DNA of 64,000 bases from Methylomonas sp. ZR1 (lineage in GTDB: Bacteria > Pseudomonadota > Gammaproteobacteria > Methylococcales > Methylomonadaceae), in NCBI RefSeq assembly GCF_013141865.1, contig NZ_RCST01000001.1, positions 3,410,001-3,474,000 on the forward strand. Direction: 5' to 3'. The notes under the pieces are model-generated. The model made no database searches. It was not told where the DNA came from and saw nothing but the letters and a program-made list of their open reading frames with translations. The position numbers and the translations under genes are program-made. Below are positions 13,013 to 20,799 of the stretch, in pieces (positions within the stretch are counted from its first letter, which is position 1; every line of letters begins with the position of its first letter).

Positions 13013-13202
13013 ATCTACCTCCGGTACTTTCCGATTATCCATCGGATCTATGAAACGCATCTTTCGATGCCCCTTTCACGGTCCCTTTCACCAACTTTGC
13101 GGCTCCAGCTCCCGTCTGCGTAGGAAAATTAAGCTTTCGCACCTACGGTCTTTGACGGTTGTCGATCACTCAACAACCCAAAGCCTTACAACTGTTAATT
13201 TC
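13013..13202 (-). promoter_or_regulatory. L10 (rplJ) mRNA leader
   Basis: The rplA-rplJ gap is 190 bp and its minus strand is structured. An 8-bp hairpin with arms GGTTGTTG/CGACAACC lies at 13157-13178. A second helix with arms CGTAGG/CCTACG spans 13112-13148 and contains CCTACGCAGACGG, similar to the conserved segment of the E. coli L10 leader. The known role of this leader is binding of the L10-(L12) complex to repress translation. The position and motif fit that role; the exact fold is inference. Confidence 0.75.
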
Positions 13203-13898
13203 TTAAATATCGATACTGCCTTGATCGATCCACAAACCTGGCCCCATAGTCGACGACAGGGCAATCTTTTTTAGATACACACCTTTCGCTGCCGTAGGCT
13301 TGGCTTTTTTCAGATCTGAAATCAAAAACTCCAGATTTTGCTTAAGCGAGGTTTCATCAAAAGACACTTTACCGATAGAGCAATGAATAATGCCTGATTT
13401 ATCTGTACGATATCTGACCTGCCCAGATTTAGCATTCTTCACTGCGGTAACGACGTCTGGGGTTACGGTACCGACTTTTGGGTTAGGCATCAGGCCTCTT
13501 GGGCCCAAAATTTGACCCAATTGACCAACCACGCGCATTGCGTCAGGTGAAGCGATAACCACATCAAAGTTCATTTCGCCGCGTTTTACTTGCTCAGCTA
13601 AATCGTCCATACCAACGATGTCCGCGCCTGCTTCGCGAGCCGCATCCGCATTTGGGCCTTGCGTAAATACAGCAACTTTTACTGTTTTGCCGGTGCCGTT
13701 TGGTAACACGGAAGCGCCACGCACGTTTTGATCAGATTTACGTGGATCAACGCCCAAGTTAACACTGACATCCACAGACTCATCAAACTTGCTATTTGCA
13801 AACTCTTTTAAAAGAGCCACTGCTTCGGCAACCGAATATTGTTTACTTCTAACTACCTTTTCTTTGATAGCCTTTGCTTTCTTAGTTACTTTTGCCAT
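13203..13898 (-). CDS. rplA: 50S ribosomal protein L1
   Basis: L1 has 231 residues and forms the mobile L1 stalk that contacts E-site t[23 protein letters not shown] and [14 protein letters not shown] are signature stretches. It begins one base after the rplK stop codon (13900), so the pair is translationally coupled. In E. coli L1 represses the rplKA message. Confidence 0.96.
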   Translation of the reverse strand: MAKVTKKAKAIKEKVVRSKQYSVAEAVALLKEFANSKFDESVDVSVNLGVDPRKSDQNVRGASVLPNGTGKTVKVAVFTQGPNADAAREAGADIVGMDDLAEQVKRGEMNFDVVIASPDAMRVVGQLGQILGPRGLMPNPKVGTVTPDVVTAVKNAKSGQVRYRTDKSGIIHCSIGKVSFDETSLKQNLEFLISDLKKAKPTAAKGVYLKKIALSSTMGPGLWIDQGSIDI

Positions 13899-13899
13899 T

Positions 13900-14331
13900 T
13901 TACACGCCCTCCACGTTCAAACCCATGCTGCGAGCGCTTCCCGCAATAATTCTTATCGCCGCTTCCAAATTAGCTGCGTTCAAGTCTTCCATTTTGGTTT
14001 TAGCGATTTCTTCCAACTGCGCACGCGAAACGGTGCCCACTTTATTAGAATTAGGCTTGCTACTTCCGCTTTTAATACCCACTGCTTTTTTCAACAAAAC
14101 CGAAGCAGGTGGCGTCTTGGTGATAAAAGTAAAGCTTTTATCACTATAGACGGTGATAACAACAGGCAAAGGCAGGCCTTTCTCAACTTCTTGAGTTCTT
14201 GCATTAAACGCCTTGCAGAACTCCATAATATTGACACCACGCTGACCCAATGCAGGACCAATTGGTGGGCTAGGATTAGCCTCACCTGCTTTAACTTGCA
14301 GCTTGATGTACGAATCAATTTTTTTTGCCAT
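13900..14331 (-). CDS. rplK: 50S ribosomal protein L11
   Basis: L11 has 143 residues and is part of the GTPase-associated centre; it is needed for RelA activation. The Pro-rich N-terminal loop ([20 protein letters not shown]) and the C-terminal [12 protein letters not shown] are diagnostic. A good ribosome-binding site (TAGGAG) precedes the ATG. It is separated from nusG by a terminator hairpin, so rplKA may have its own promoter in the 99-bp gap, but I could not identify clear -35 and -10 boxes. Confidence 0.96.
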   Translation of the reverse strand: MAKKIDSYIKLQVKAGEANPSPPIGPALGQRGVNIMEFCKAFNARTQEVEKGLPLPVVITVYSDKSFTFITKTPPASVLLKKAVGIKSGSSKPNSNKVGTVSRAQLEEIAKTKMEDLNAANLEAAIRIIAGSARSMGLNVEGV

Positions 14332-14373
14332 TTTATACTCCTAACGGGTGCGAACGCTTTTCAGCTCCCCAAC

Positions 14374-14408
14374 AAACAAAAATCCCGGCCATGCAAATGA
14401 CAGGGATT
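14374..14408 (-). terminator. Rho-independent terminator after nusG
   Basis: On the minus strand, arms AATCCC/GGGATT (14403-14408 with 14381-14386) continue after one mismatch into GTCAT/ATGGC with a TTGC loop, and are followed by TTTTTGTTTG. It separates secE-nusG from rplKAJL. Confidence 0.75.
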
Positions 14409-14430
14409 CGTAAAAATCTCAAATTGTAGG

Positions 14431-14964
14431 CTAGACTTTTTCAACCTGTCCAAATTCTAATTCAACCGGTGTAGATCGACCAAAAATAAGAACCGATACG
14501 CGCAACCGGCTTTTCTCGTAATTGACTTCTTCTATATTGCCATTAAAGTCTTTAAATGGGCCATCGGTAATCCGAACAACCTCCCCAACTTCGAACAGTA
14601 CTTTGGGCCGCGGCTTATTCACACCCTCTTCAACGCGGTTTAATATTGCCATTGCTTCCTTTTCTGAGATTGGTGACGGCCTATCTGATGCTCCGCCTAT
14701 AAAGCCCAACACCCTAGGAACATTTCTTACTAAATGCCATGTTTCGTCATTCAATTCCATTTGCACAAGTACGTATCCGGGAAAGAATTTCCTTTCACTT
14801 TTACGCTGCTGACCCATGCGCATTTCAACAACCTCTTCAGTAGGTACCAGAATTTTTCCAAAAAACTCTTCCAGACCTTCGCGTTTTATACGCTCTTCAA
14901 GAGCCTGCTTGACTTTATTTTCAAAGTTGGAATACGCATGAACGACATACCAGCGAAGCGACAT
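14431..14964 (-). CDS. nusG: Transcription termination/antitermination factor NusG
   Basis: NusG has 177 residues and links RNA polymerase to Rho or to ribosomal S10. It has an N-terminal NGN domain ([20 protein letters not shown]) and a C-terminal KOW domain ([20 protein letters not shown]). The ATG overlaps the secE stop by one base (TAATG), so the two are translationally coupled. Confidence 0.96.
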   Translation of the reverse strand: MSLRWYVVHAYSNFENKVKQALEERIKREGLEEFFGKILVPTEEVVEMRMGQQRKSERKFFPGYVLVQMELNDETWHLVRNVPRVLGFIGGASDRPSPISEKEAMAILNRVEEGVNKPRPKVLFEVGEVVRITDGPFKDFNGNIEEVNYEKSRLRVSVLIFGRSTPVELEFGQVEKV

Positions 14965-15344
14965 TATTTAATCCCCTGGCTCATCAAAAGCTGAACACCC
15001 CAAAACAAAAACATATCTAGCAACCACAGTATTAAGCCGACTATGAATACCATCAAAAAAACCATCAGCGTAGTACGAACCGCCTCGTCTTTAGTGGGCC
15101 ACACTATCCTTTTGAATTCTTGCTTGGACTCCAGCATAAAGCCCCATAGACCGCGACCCTTAGCAGTAGTAAAAGCAACAGCTATAGCAGCCGCTAAAAC
15201 AGCCACCAAAACTAAAACGCGGTAAAGAAGCTGCAAATCAGAAAAATAATAGAACGCTGATATGCCGACAACAACAAAAACCAAAGATAAAGCCAACTTT
15301 ACGATGTCCACCACTGAGGAGACTTCTTCTGCCTGTGCGTTCAT
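14964..15344 (-). CDS. secE: Preprotein translocase subunit SecE
   Basis: SecE clamps SecY in the inner-membrane translocon. It has 126 residues. This is the long, E. coli-like form with three hydrophobic segments (roughly residues 12-32, 37-55 and 93-115). The conserved cytoplasmic helix reads [20 protein letters not shown]. It lies between tRNA-Trp and nusG, the usual gammaproteobacterial place. Confidence 0.95.
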   Translation of the reverse strand: MNAQAEEVSSVVDIVKLALSLVFVVVGISAFYYFSDLQLLYRVLVLVAVLAAAIAVAFTTAKGRGLWGFMLESKQEFKRIVWPTKDEAVRTTLMVFLMVFIVGLILWLLDMFLFWGVQLLMSQGIK

Positions 15345-15371
15345 TTAGTTAACTTGAATTAAATTATGAAG

Positions 15372-15468
15372 ATTTTCTGAATGGCAGGCCAGGAGGGACT
15401 CGAACCCCCAACTTGCGGTTTTGGAGACCGCTGCTCTACCAATTGAACTACTGACCTATTCAGAAAAT
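15372..15468 (-). repeat. Inverted repeat flanking tRNA-Trp (processing stem)
   Basis: The 11-bp sequence ATTTTCTGAAT abuts the 5' end of the tRNA (15458-15468) and its perfect complement ATTCAGAAAAT (15372-15382) abuts the 3' end, sharing the last base of CCA. In RNA this would extend the acceptor stem by about 10 bp. The sequence shows the repeat directly; a role in excising the tRNA from the tuf-secE message is inference. Confidence 0.7.
15382..15457 (-). tRNA. tRNA-Trp (CCA)
   Basis: Full 76-nt cloverleaf with encoded CCA end. Acceptor arms are AGGTCAG and CTGGCCT, the D arm is GTTCAATTGGTAGAGC, the anticodon loop CTCCAAA carries CCA, and the T arm contains GGTTCGAGTCC. It sits between tuf and secE, as in E. 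coli, and is probably cut from the long tuf-secE transcript. Confidence 0.97.
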
Positions 15469-15491
15469 ATTTTTTGAATCAAAAACGGCTA

Positions 15492-16682
15492 TTACTCGAT
15501 AATAGAAGCAACAACACCCGCACCCACGGTGCGACCACCTTCGCGAATCGCAAAACGCAAGCCGTCTTCCATCGCAATCGGTGAGATAAGTTTTACGGTA
15601 ACGGCGATGTTATCGCCGGGCATAACCATTTCCACGCCTTCTGGCAAATCTACCGCACCGGTTACGTCGGTCGTTCTGAAGTAGAACTGCGGACGGTAGC
15701 CATTAAAGAATGGAGTATGACGACCACCCTCTTCTTTAGACAGCACATATATTTCTGCTTTAAAGTGAGCATGTGGCTTGATGGTATTCACATGCGCCAA
15801 TACTTGACCACGTTCCACGTCTTCTCTTTTAGTACCACGCAACAGTACACCGACGTTATCGCCCGCTTGACCTTGATCAAGCAGTTTGCGGAACATTTCT
15901 ACACCTGTGCAGGTTGTTTGAACGGTATCTTTGATGCCGACGATCTCGACGGCTTCGCCTACTTTGATGATGCCCCGCTCAACACGTCCGGTTACTACGG
16001 TACCGCGACCTGAAATTGAGAACACGTCTTCGATAGGCATCAAGAATTTGCCGTCGATCGCACGCTCTGGCTCAGGAATGTAACTGTCCAACGCTTCAAC
16101 CAAGCGAACTACGGATTGTACACCAATTTCACTTTGCTCGCCTTCTAAAGCTTTCAATGCGGAACCAACGATAATGGGCGTGTCGTCTCCTGGGAATTCG
16201 TATTGATTCAACAGCTCCCGAATTTCCATTTCAACCAGCTCAATCAACTCAGCGTCATCTACCATATCGGCCTTGTTCAAGAACACAACAATGTAAGGCA
16301 CACCGACTTGACGTGACAACAGAATGTGCTCGCGCGTTTGTGGCATAGGACCGTCCGCAGCAGAGCAAACCAAAATCGCGCCATCCATTTGGGCAGCACC
16401 GGTAATCATGTTTTTAACGTAGTCAGCGTGACCAGGGCAGTCAACGTGGGCATAGTGGCGGTTGGCTGATTCGTACTCTACGTGTGACGTAGAAATGGTT
16501 ATACCGCGCGCACGTTCTTCCGGGGCGTTGTCGATTTGATCAAAAGCCTTAACTTCGCCGCCTTGCAGCTCCGCCATGACTTTTGTTAATGCCGCTGTCA
16601 ATGTGGTTTTACCGTGGTCAACGTGACCAATAGTGCCTACGTTTACGTGCGGTTTCTTTCTTTCAAATTTTTCTTTAGCCAT
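15492..16682 (-). CDS. tuf: Elongation factor Tu, second copy (complete)
   Basis: Complete EF-Tu of 396 residues with [11 protein letters not shown] (P-loop), [13 protein letters not shown] and the C-terminal barrel domains; it ends GVVASIIE. It is preceded by tRNA-Tyr, -Gly and -Thr with only 39 bp between tRNA-Thr and the ATG, the tufB arrangement. It is probably co-transcribed with the tRNAs from the promoter at 17008-17036. The first 477 bp equal the other tuf copy. Confidence 0.98.
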   Translation of the reverse strand: MAKEKFERKKPHVNVGTIGHVDHGKTTLTAALTKVMAELQGGEVKAFDQIDNAPEERARGITISTSHVEYESANRHYAHVDCPGHADYVKNMITGAAQMDGAILVCSAADGPMPQTREHILLSRQVGVPYIVVFLNKADMVDDAELIELVEMEIRELLNQYEFPGDDTPIIVGSALKALEGEQSEIGVQSVVRLVEALDSYIPEPERAIDGKFLMPIEDVFSISGRGTVVTGRVERGIIKVGEAVEIVGIKDTVQTTCTGVEMFRKLLDQGQAGDNVGVLLRGTKREDVERGQVLAHVNTIKPHAHFKAEIYVLSKEEGGRHTPFFNGYRPQFYFRTTDVTGAVDLPEGVEMVMPGDNIAVTVKLISPIAMEDGLRFAIREGGRTVGAGVVASIIE

Positions 16683-16721
16683 TTTGGAACACCCTAACTA
16701 CGACAAAAACAAACCTAAATC

Positions 16722-16797
<76 letters not shown>

Positions 16798-16815
16798 GAG
16801 TAATTTACCCCGAAA

Positions 16816-16889
16816 TGGAGCGGGTGATGGGAATCGAACCCACGCAATCAGCTTGGAAGGCTGGAGTTCTACCATTGAACTACACCCGC
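16816..16889 (-). tRNA. tRNA-Gly (TCC)
   Basis: A 74-nt cloverleaf with encoded CCA. Acceptor arms are GCGGGTG/CACCCGC and the anticodon loop CTTCCAA gives TCC. Lies between tRNA-Tyr and tRNA-Thr, as in the E. coli tufB operon. Confidence 0.97.
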
Positions 16890-16906
16890 AGATCCCATAA
16901 ATTTGG

Positions 16907-16991
16907 TGGTGGAGGGGGGAGGATTCGAACCTCCGAAGGTAGAACCGGCAGATTTACAGTCTGATCCCTTTGGCCGCTCGGGAACCCCTCC
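16907..16991 (-). tRNA. tRNA-Tyr (GTA)
   Basis: An 85-nt class II tRNA with a long variable arm and encoded CCA. Acceptor arms are GGAGGGG/CCCCTCC, the anticodon arm CAGACTGTAAATCTG gives GTA, and the T loop is GTTCGAATC. First gene of the tRNA-tuf unit, about 17 bp after the -10 box. Confidence 0.97.
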
Positions 16992-17007
16992 GTTACTTAT
17001 TCGATCA

Positions 17008-17036
17008 ATTATCCTTGTTTCAAAAACCCCAGTCAA
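17008..17036 (-). promoter_or_regulatory. Strong sigma70 promoter of the tRNA-tuf operon
   Basis: On the minus strand there is a -35 box TTGACT (17031-17036), a 17-bp spacer and a -10 box GATAAT (17008-17013). The start of transcription would be near 17001, just ahead of the tRNA-Tyr 5' end (16991). It lies in the gap downstream of pth. Confidence 0.85.
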
Positions 17037-17065
17037 GTGTTTTTTTAATTCAACTGAAGTAACAA

Positions 17066-17620
17066 TCAAGCTCCAATTGAATTCAAATCACCCAAAACCA
17101 ACGCATCCATGCTTTTCGCTAACTCGCCAAACAAACCCAGCATTCGAGCCTGACCATCACAAGACAAACTGGACAACACATAGTCCGCCACACCCCCCCC
17201 CGCGACAGGACGACCTATACCAATTCTCAACCTGTAGAAATCACGGGTGTCGATATTAGCAATAATGTCACGCAACCCGTTATGCCCACCGTGCCCCCCG
17301 TCTTTTTTTATCTTGACGACTCCCTCGGGAAGCTCAAGCTCATCATGAACCACAAGCATTTCTTCGGACTTAAACTTGTAATACCGCAAAAACTTACCGA
17401 CAGACAGGCCACTTTTATTCATAAAAGTCATCGGCTTTAGCAATACAAGCCCGTATCCGCCAATATTGCATTCAGCCACCTCACCGGAAAACTGACTACT
17501 GCTCGACCAACCAGCACTAGCAAGCCCCGCCAGATACTCCACAAACAAAAACCCGGCATTGTGCCGGGTTTTTTCGTACTGCCGCCCAGGATTACCCAGA
17601 CCAACAATCAGCTTAATCAT
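17066..17620 (-). CDS. pth: Peptidyl-tRNA hydrolase
   Basis: Pth (184 residues) cleaves peptidyl-tRNA released from stalled ribosomes. The N-terminus MIKLIVGLGNPGRQYEKTRH shows the conserved GLGNPG and the catalytic histidine in TRHNAG. MTFMNKSG and GGHGGHNGLRDI form the substrate groove, and RLRIGIGRP is near the C-terminus. It lies 22 bp after rplY, a common pairing. Codons 16-25, around TRHNAGF, form a perfect terminator-like hairpin (see the entry at 17547-17573). Confidence 0.96.
   Translation of the reverse strand: MIKLIVGLGNPGRQYEKTRHNAGFLFVEYLAGLASAGWSSSSQFSGEVAECNIGGYGLVLLKPMTFMNKSGLSVGKFLRYYKFKSEEMLVVHDELELPEGVVKIKKDGGHGGHNGLRDIIANIDTRDFYRLRIGIGRPVAGGGVADYVLSSLSCDGQARMLGLFGELAKSMDALVLGDLNSIGA
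17547..17573 (-). terminator. Terminator-like hairpin inside the pth coding region
   Basis: On the minus strand, 11-bp perfect arms AAAAACCCGGC and GCCGGGTTTTT surround a 5-nt loop, and TTTTTGTTTGT follows. This is the classical Rho-independent form, located 48-74 nt into pth. It may reduce transcription of pth distal to rplY-prs, or may be ineffective while ribosomes cover it. The structure is seen; the function is inference. Confidence 0.55.
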
Positions 17621-17642
17621 TCAAACAAGACTTCAAACACTA

Positions 17643-18239
17643 TTAGTCAGCAGATTCCACAGATCTTGGCTTGACTATTTGAGCAACCGGATGATCATGC
17701 TCAGCACCATGCTGCAACGCTGCAATCTCAACACCAGCCGGCAAAATCAAATCAGACAAATGTATTGTCGAACCAACATCTACACTAGCCAAATCTACTT
17801 CAATGAATTCCGGCAAAGCAGAAGGCATACACAACACCTCCACATCAACCATTGCATGATTGACCAAACCACCTTTTTTAACGCCTACCGAAATAGCTTC
17901 ATTGATAAAATGCAAAGGAACATGAACCTTCAATTTATGCGTATCATCAACACGCATAAAGTCCATATGCAACACTATCGGCTTTGCAGGGTGCCTTTGT
18001 ATATGTTTAAGAACAGCTTTTTCTGTTTTGCCGTCGATTTTAAGATCAAGCACATGAGAATAAACGGCCTCATGCACCAAATGCTTAACCACTTCGTTAT
18101 GATCCAGCAATAACATCTCAGGGGCACCACTACCACCATATACTACTGCCGGGACCTTACCCTGACGACGAACAACTTTGGCCGCGCTACTGCCCGAGGC
18201 ACTGCGAGCTTCTGCAACAAATTCAAACACGTTAGCCAT
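17643..18239 (-). CDS. rplY: 50S ribosomal protein L25, general stress (CTC/TL5) form
   Basis: This 198-residue protein is the long L25/TL5/CTC form that binds 5S rRNA. The N-terminal L25 domain (about 1-95) reads MANVFEFVAEARSASGSSAA then GKVPAVVYGG. A C-terminal beta domain (about 100-190) includes VDVEVLCMPSALPEFIEVDL. I use the ATG at 18237-18239, which has GGAG seven bases upstream, not the longer frame. It lies 45 bp downstream of prs and just upstream of pth, a widespread prs-rplY-pth order. Confidence 0.94.
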   Translation of the reverse strand: MANVFEFVAEARSASGSSAAKVVRRQGKVPAVVYGGSGAPEMLLLDHNEVVKHLVHEAVYSHVLDLKIDGKTEKAVLKHIQRHPAKPIVLHMDFMRVDDTHKLKVHVPLHFINEAISVGVKKGGLVNHAMVDVEVLCMPSALPEFIEVDLASVDVGSTIHLSDLILPAGVEIAALQHGAEHDHPVAQIVKPRSVESAD

Positions 18240-18284
18240 TTTTTTCTCCAAAAGCTTGTTCCACAAGCACTACTTTAATTCTTA

Positions 18285-19238
18285 TCAGTCAACATAAAGC
18301 GAGCTTACAGACTCGCCCACAGCTATCCGACGTATTGTTTCCGCCAACATTTCCGCAACGCTTAGCTGCCTAATCTTATCAATCCCGGACAATTCTGTAG
18401 TCAACGGTATCGTATCCGTAACTACCAACTCATCAAGAACGGAATTTTTAACATTTTCCGCGGCTGCACCAGACAACACCGGGTGAGTACAGTATGCAAC
18501 AACCTTTTTGGCACCATTTTTCTTGAGCGCCCCTGCCGCGTGACACAAAGTACCTGCCGTATCAACCAAGTCATCCACCATAACACAGGTACGACCCTCT
18601 ACATCGCCGATGATATGCATTATCTCCGACACATTCGGACGCGGCCTTCGCTTGTCGATTATCGCCAAATCAGCATCACCCAGACGCTTTGCAATGGCTC
18701 TAGCCCTCACAACACCACCAACATCCGGCGAAACCACAATCAAATCTTCGTATTCTTGCCGCCAAATATCACCTAGCAAAATTGGCGAAGCATAGACATT
18801 ATCAACCGGAATCCCAAAGAATCCCATGATTTGATCTGCATGCAAGTCAACAGTCAACGCCCTGTCAGCCCCAGCATTACCTATCATATCCGCAACCAAT
18901 CTTGCAGTAATGGGCACCCTAGCCGACCTCGAGCGCCTATCTTGCCGCGCGTAACCATAATACGGCATAACGGCTGTTATTCTCGCCGCAGACGCTCGCC
19001 TCATAGCATCGATCATTACCAACAATTCCATTAGATTTTCGTTGGTAGGCGCGCAGGTAGGCTGTATGACAAATACATCCCTACCCCTAACATTTTCTTC
19101 TATCTCAACAAAAATCTCGCCATCACTGAAACGACCAACCGTGGCCATGCCGAGGCGCATATTGAGCTTCTTCACAATACCTTCAGACAACGCCTTATTG
19201 GCATTCCCGGAAAATACCATTACCGAGGCCTCACGCAT
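18285..19238 (-). CDS. prs: Ribose-phosphate pyrophosphokinase
   Basis: Makes PRPP from ribose 5-phosphate and ATP for nucleotide, histidine and tryptophan synthesis. It has 317 residues. Signature stretches are [18 protein letters not shown], the flexible catalytic loop [22 protein letters not shown], and the PRPP loop [11 protein letters not shown]. The ATG at 19236-19238 has TAGGAG eight bases upstream; a second in-frame ATG six codons on is possible but less well placed. It follows tRNA-Gln. Confidence 0.96.
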   Translation of the reverse strand: MREASVMVFSGNANKALSEGIVKKLNMRLGMATVGRFSDGEIFVEIEENVRGRDVFVIQPTCAPTNENLMELLVMIDAMRRASAARITAVMPYYGYARQDRRSRSARVPITARLVADMIGNAGADRALTVDLHADQIMGFFGIPVDNVYASPILLGDIWRQEYEDLIVVSPDVGGVVRARAIAKRLGDADLAIIDKRRPRPNVSEIMHIIGDVEGRTCVMVDDLVDTAGTLCHAAGALKKNGAKKVVAYCTHPVLSGAAAENVKNSVLDELVVTDTIPLTTELSGIDKIRQLSVAEMLAETIRRIAVGESVSSLYVD

Positions 19239-19273
19239 TCAAGCACTCCTAAGGAACTATTGTGTGGAGATTA

Positions 19274-19348
19274 TGGCTGGGCTGCAAGGATTCGAACCTT
19301 GGTATGCGAGGATCAAAACCTCGTGCCTTACCGCTTGGCGACAGCCCA
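19274..19348 (-). tRNA. tRNA-Gln (TTG)
   Basis: A 75-nt cloverleaf with encoded CCA. Acceptor arms are TGGGCTG/CAGCCCA, the anticodon stem is CGAGG/CCTCG with loop TTTTGAT giving TTG, and the T arm contains GGTTCGAATCC. It lies between ispE and prs with 9 bp to the ispE stop. Confidence 0.97.
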
Positions 19349-19357
19349 TTAAATTGA

Positions 19358-20245
19358 TTAAACAGATCCTTGTCTTAATTTTTCATGCAGAGGCGAAACA
19401 TTAAGTCCTCGAGCCAAATAAACTAACCAACTCTGACTCAACACAGAAAATGCCTCACGCGCCGACTCTTCCGAATCGAACTGGGCAAACACACAACCCC
19501 CAGTCCCCGTCAATCTTGCTTCTGCATATTGAGATAATGCATCCAATGCATTACTCACCGGCTTATATAACTTGCTAACGACCGGAAGGCAATCATTCCG
19601 CCAATCGCCTGCAATGAAGTCGCGCATTGTGATGGGTTTGCTATCTCTTGTCAACTCTTCCGTCAAAAAAATCTGTTTCGTGTTCACATGACAATCCGGC
19701 TTGATTACCACGACCCATTGTTCCGGAATCGTTATGGGCTTTAATTCCTCACCAACCCCCTCACCCCAAGCGGTGTATCCATAGACAAAAACAGGCACAT
19801 CGGCACCAAGCTGCAAGCCCAACTCCATCAACGCTTCTAATGGTAAATGCAGATTCCACAACCTATTCAGCACCACCAGCGTAGTAGCGGCATCGGAACT
19901 ACCACCACCCAAGCCACCACCCATAGGCAGATTCTTTTCGACGTCGATACACACCCCGGATGCACACCCAGTATATTGTCTCAATAAGTTGGCGGCGCGA
20001 ACGGTTAAGTCTTCGTGTTCCGGGACACCAGGAATCGGATGACGCAAATAAACCCTGCCATTTTCCGCAGGATAAAATGTTATCCAGTCACACAAATCAA
20101 TAATCTGAAATACTGTTTGCAGTAAATGATAGCCATCTGGGCGACGCCCGGTGATTCTCAGCATTAGATTCAACTTAGCCGGCGCAGGCCATTTCTCACC
20201 CCAACCCACCACATGTTCTTGCATTCCCGTCACGACAAATCCCAT
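19358..20245 (-). CDS. ispE: 4-(cytidine 5'-diphospho)-2-C-methyl-D-erythritol kinase
   Basis: IspE phosphorylates CDP-methylerythritol in the non-mevalonate isoprenoid pathway. It is a GHMP-family kinase: PAPAKLNLMLRITGRRPDGY at the N-terminus, ATP loop PMGGGLGGGSSDAA, and GTGGCVFAQF near the C-terminus. It has 295 residues from the first ATG, which overlaps lolB by 16 nt. An in-frame ATG at 20222-20224 (288 residues) starts five bases after the lolB stop and may be the true start; neither has a convincing ribosome-binding site. The lolB-ispE-prs order is classical. Confidence 0.94.
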   Translation of the reverse strand: MGFVVTGMQEHVVGWGEKWPAPAKLNLMLRITGRRPDGYHLLQTVFQIIDLCDWITFYPAENGRVYLRHPIPGVPEHEDLTVRAANLLRQYTGCASGVCIDVEKNLPMGGGLGGGSSDAATTLVVLNRLWNLHLPLEALMELGLQLGADVPVFVYGYTAWGEGVGEELKPITIPEQWVVVIKPDCHVNTKQIFLTEELTRDSKPITMRDFIAGDWRNDCLPVVSKLYKPVSNALDALSQYAEARLTGTGGCVFAQFDSEESAREAFSVLSQSWLVYLARGLNVSPLHEKLRQGSV

Positions 20246-20799
20246 TGGTCCACTATTAATTTGATTCTTGTCTTATCTTTTTCCGCATTGATTTTTCTCG
20301 GCAGTACTAAGGCGTTAACATGCTGCATTTCTCTGAAACCAACCCGCCACCCAGACTGAAAAAATCCATCAACCTGCTCGACAAACGACTGCTCCGGGTC
20401 AGGCAAACCAAGCACCCAATACCTCAAAACGCTCACAGGAATCGCGACACCTAACTGCTCCGCCAGCACCTCTTCTGCGGGCCCGCGAAACTCTTTGTGA
20501 TTGTCGCCGTCATCCACCTTCACGAAATCAGCTTCGACAGTGATCATCAGCTTACCCTGAGCCAATGGCCCCGAAAGCTCAATCTCATCTCTTTCAGTGC
20601 GATGCCGCCAACTCACCGACGCAGAAAACGAATCCTTCCCATCAGCGAGAGCCAAACGCCCCTCAAAATACCATTGCTGTTGCCGCTGCAACACCCTCAT
20701 ATCTTGCAAACGGTAGGCATCGCCCGGCTTTTCTGACAATAAAGAACAGCCGGACAAAAACATCACAACCAACAAAAATACACTACCCTGAAAAATCAT
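20230..20799 (-). CDS. lolB: Outer-membrane lipoprotein receptor LolB
   Basis: LolB (189 residues) accepts lipoproteins from LolA and inserts them into the outer membrane. A lipoprotein signal ends in the lipobox LSGC (Cys at about residue 18). Family features include QQQWYFEGRLAL, SASVSWRHRTERDEIELSGPL and ADFVKVDDGD. The start overlaps the stop of the TPR gene by four bases (ATGA), so the two are coupled. ispE follows with overlap. Confidence 0.88.
   Translation of the reverse strand: MIFQGSVFLLVVMFLSGCSLLSEKPGDAYRLQDMRVLQRQQQWYFEGRLALADGKDSFSASVSWRHRTERDEIELSGPLAQGKLMITVEADFVKVDDGDNHKEFRGPAEEVLAEQLGVAIPVSVLRYWVLGLPDPEQSFVEQVDGFFQSGWRVGFREMQHVNALVLPRKINAEKDKTRIKLIVDQWDLS

Noticed and set aside
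13013..13060. N-terminal extension of L10 (MRFIDPMDNRKVPEVD)
   Set aside because: It lies in the regulatory leader; the GTG at 13010-13012 has a strong GGAGGT and gives the family length.
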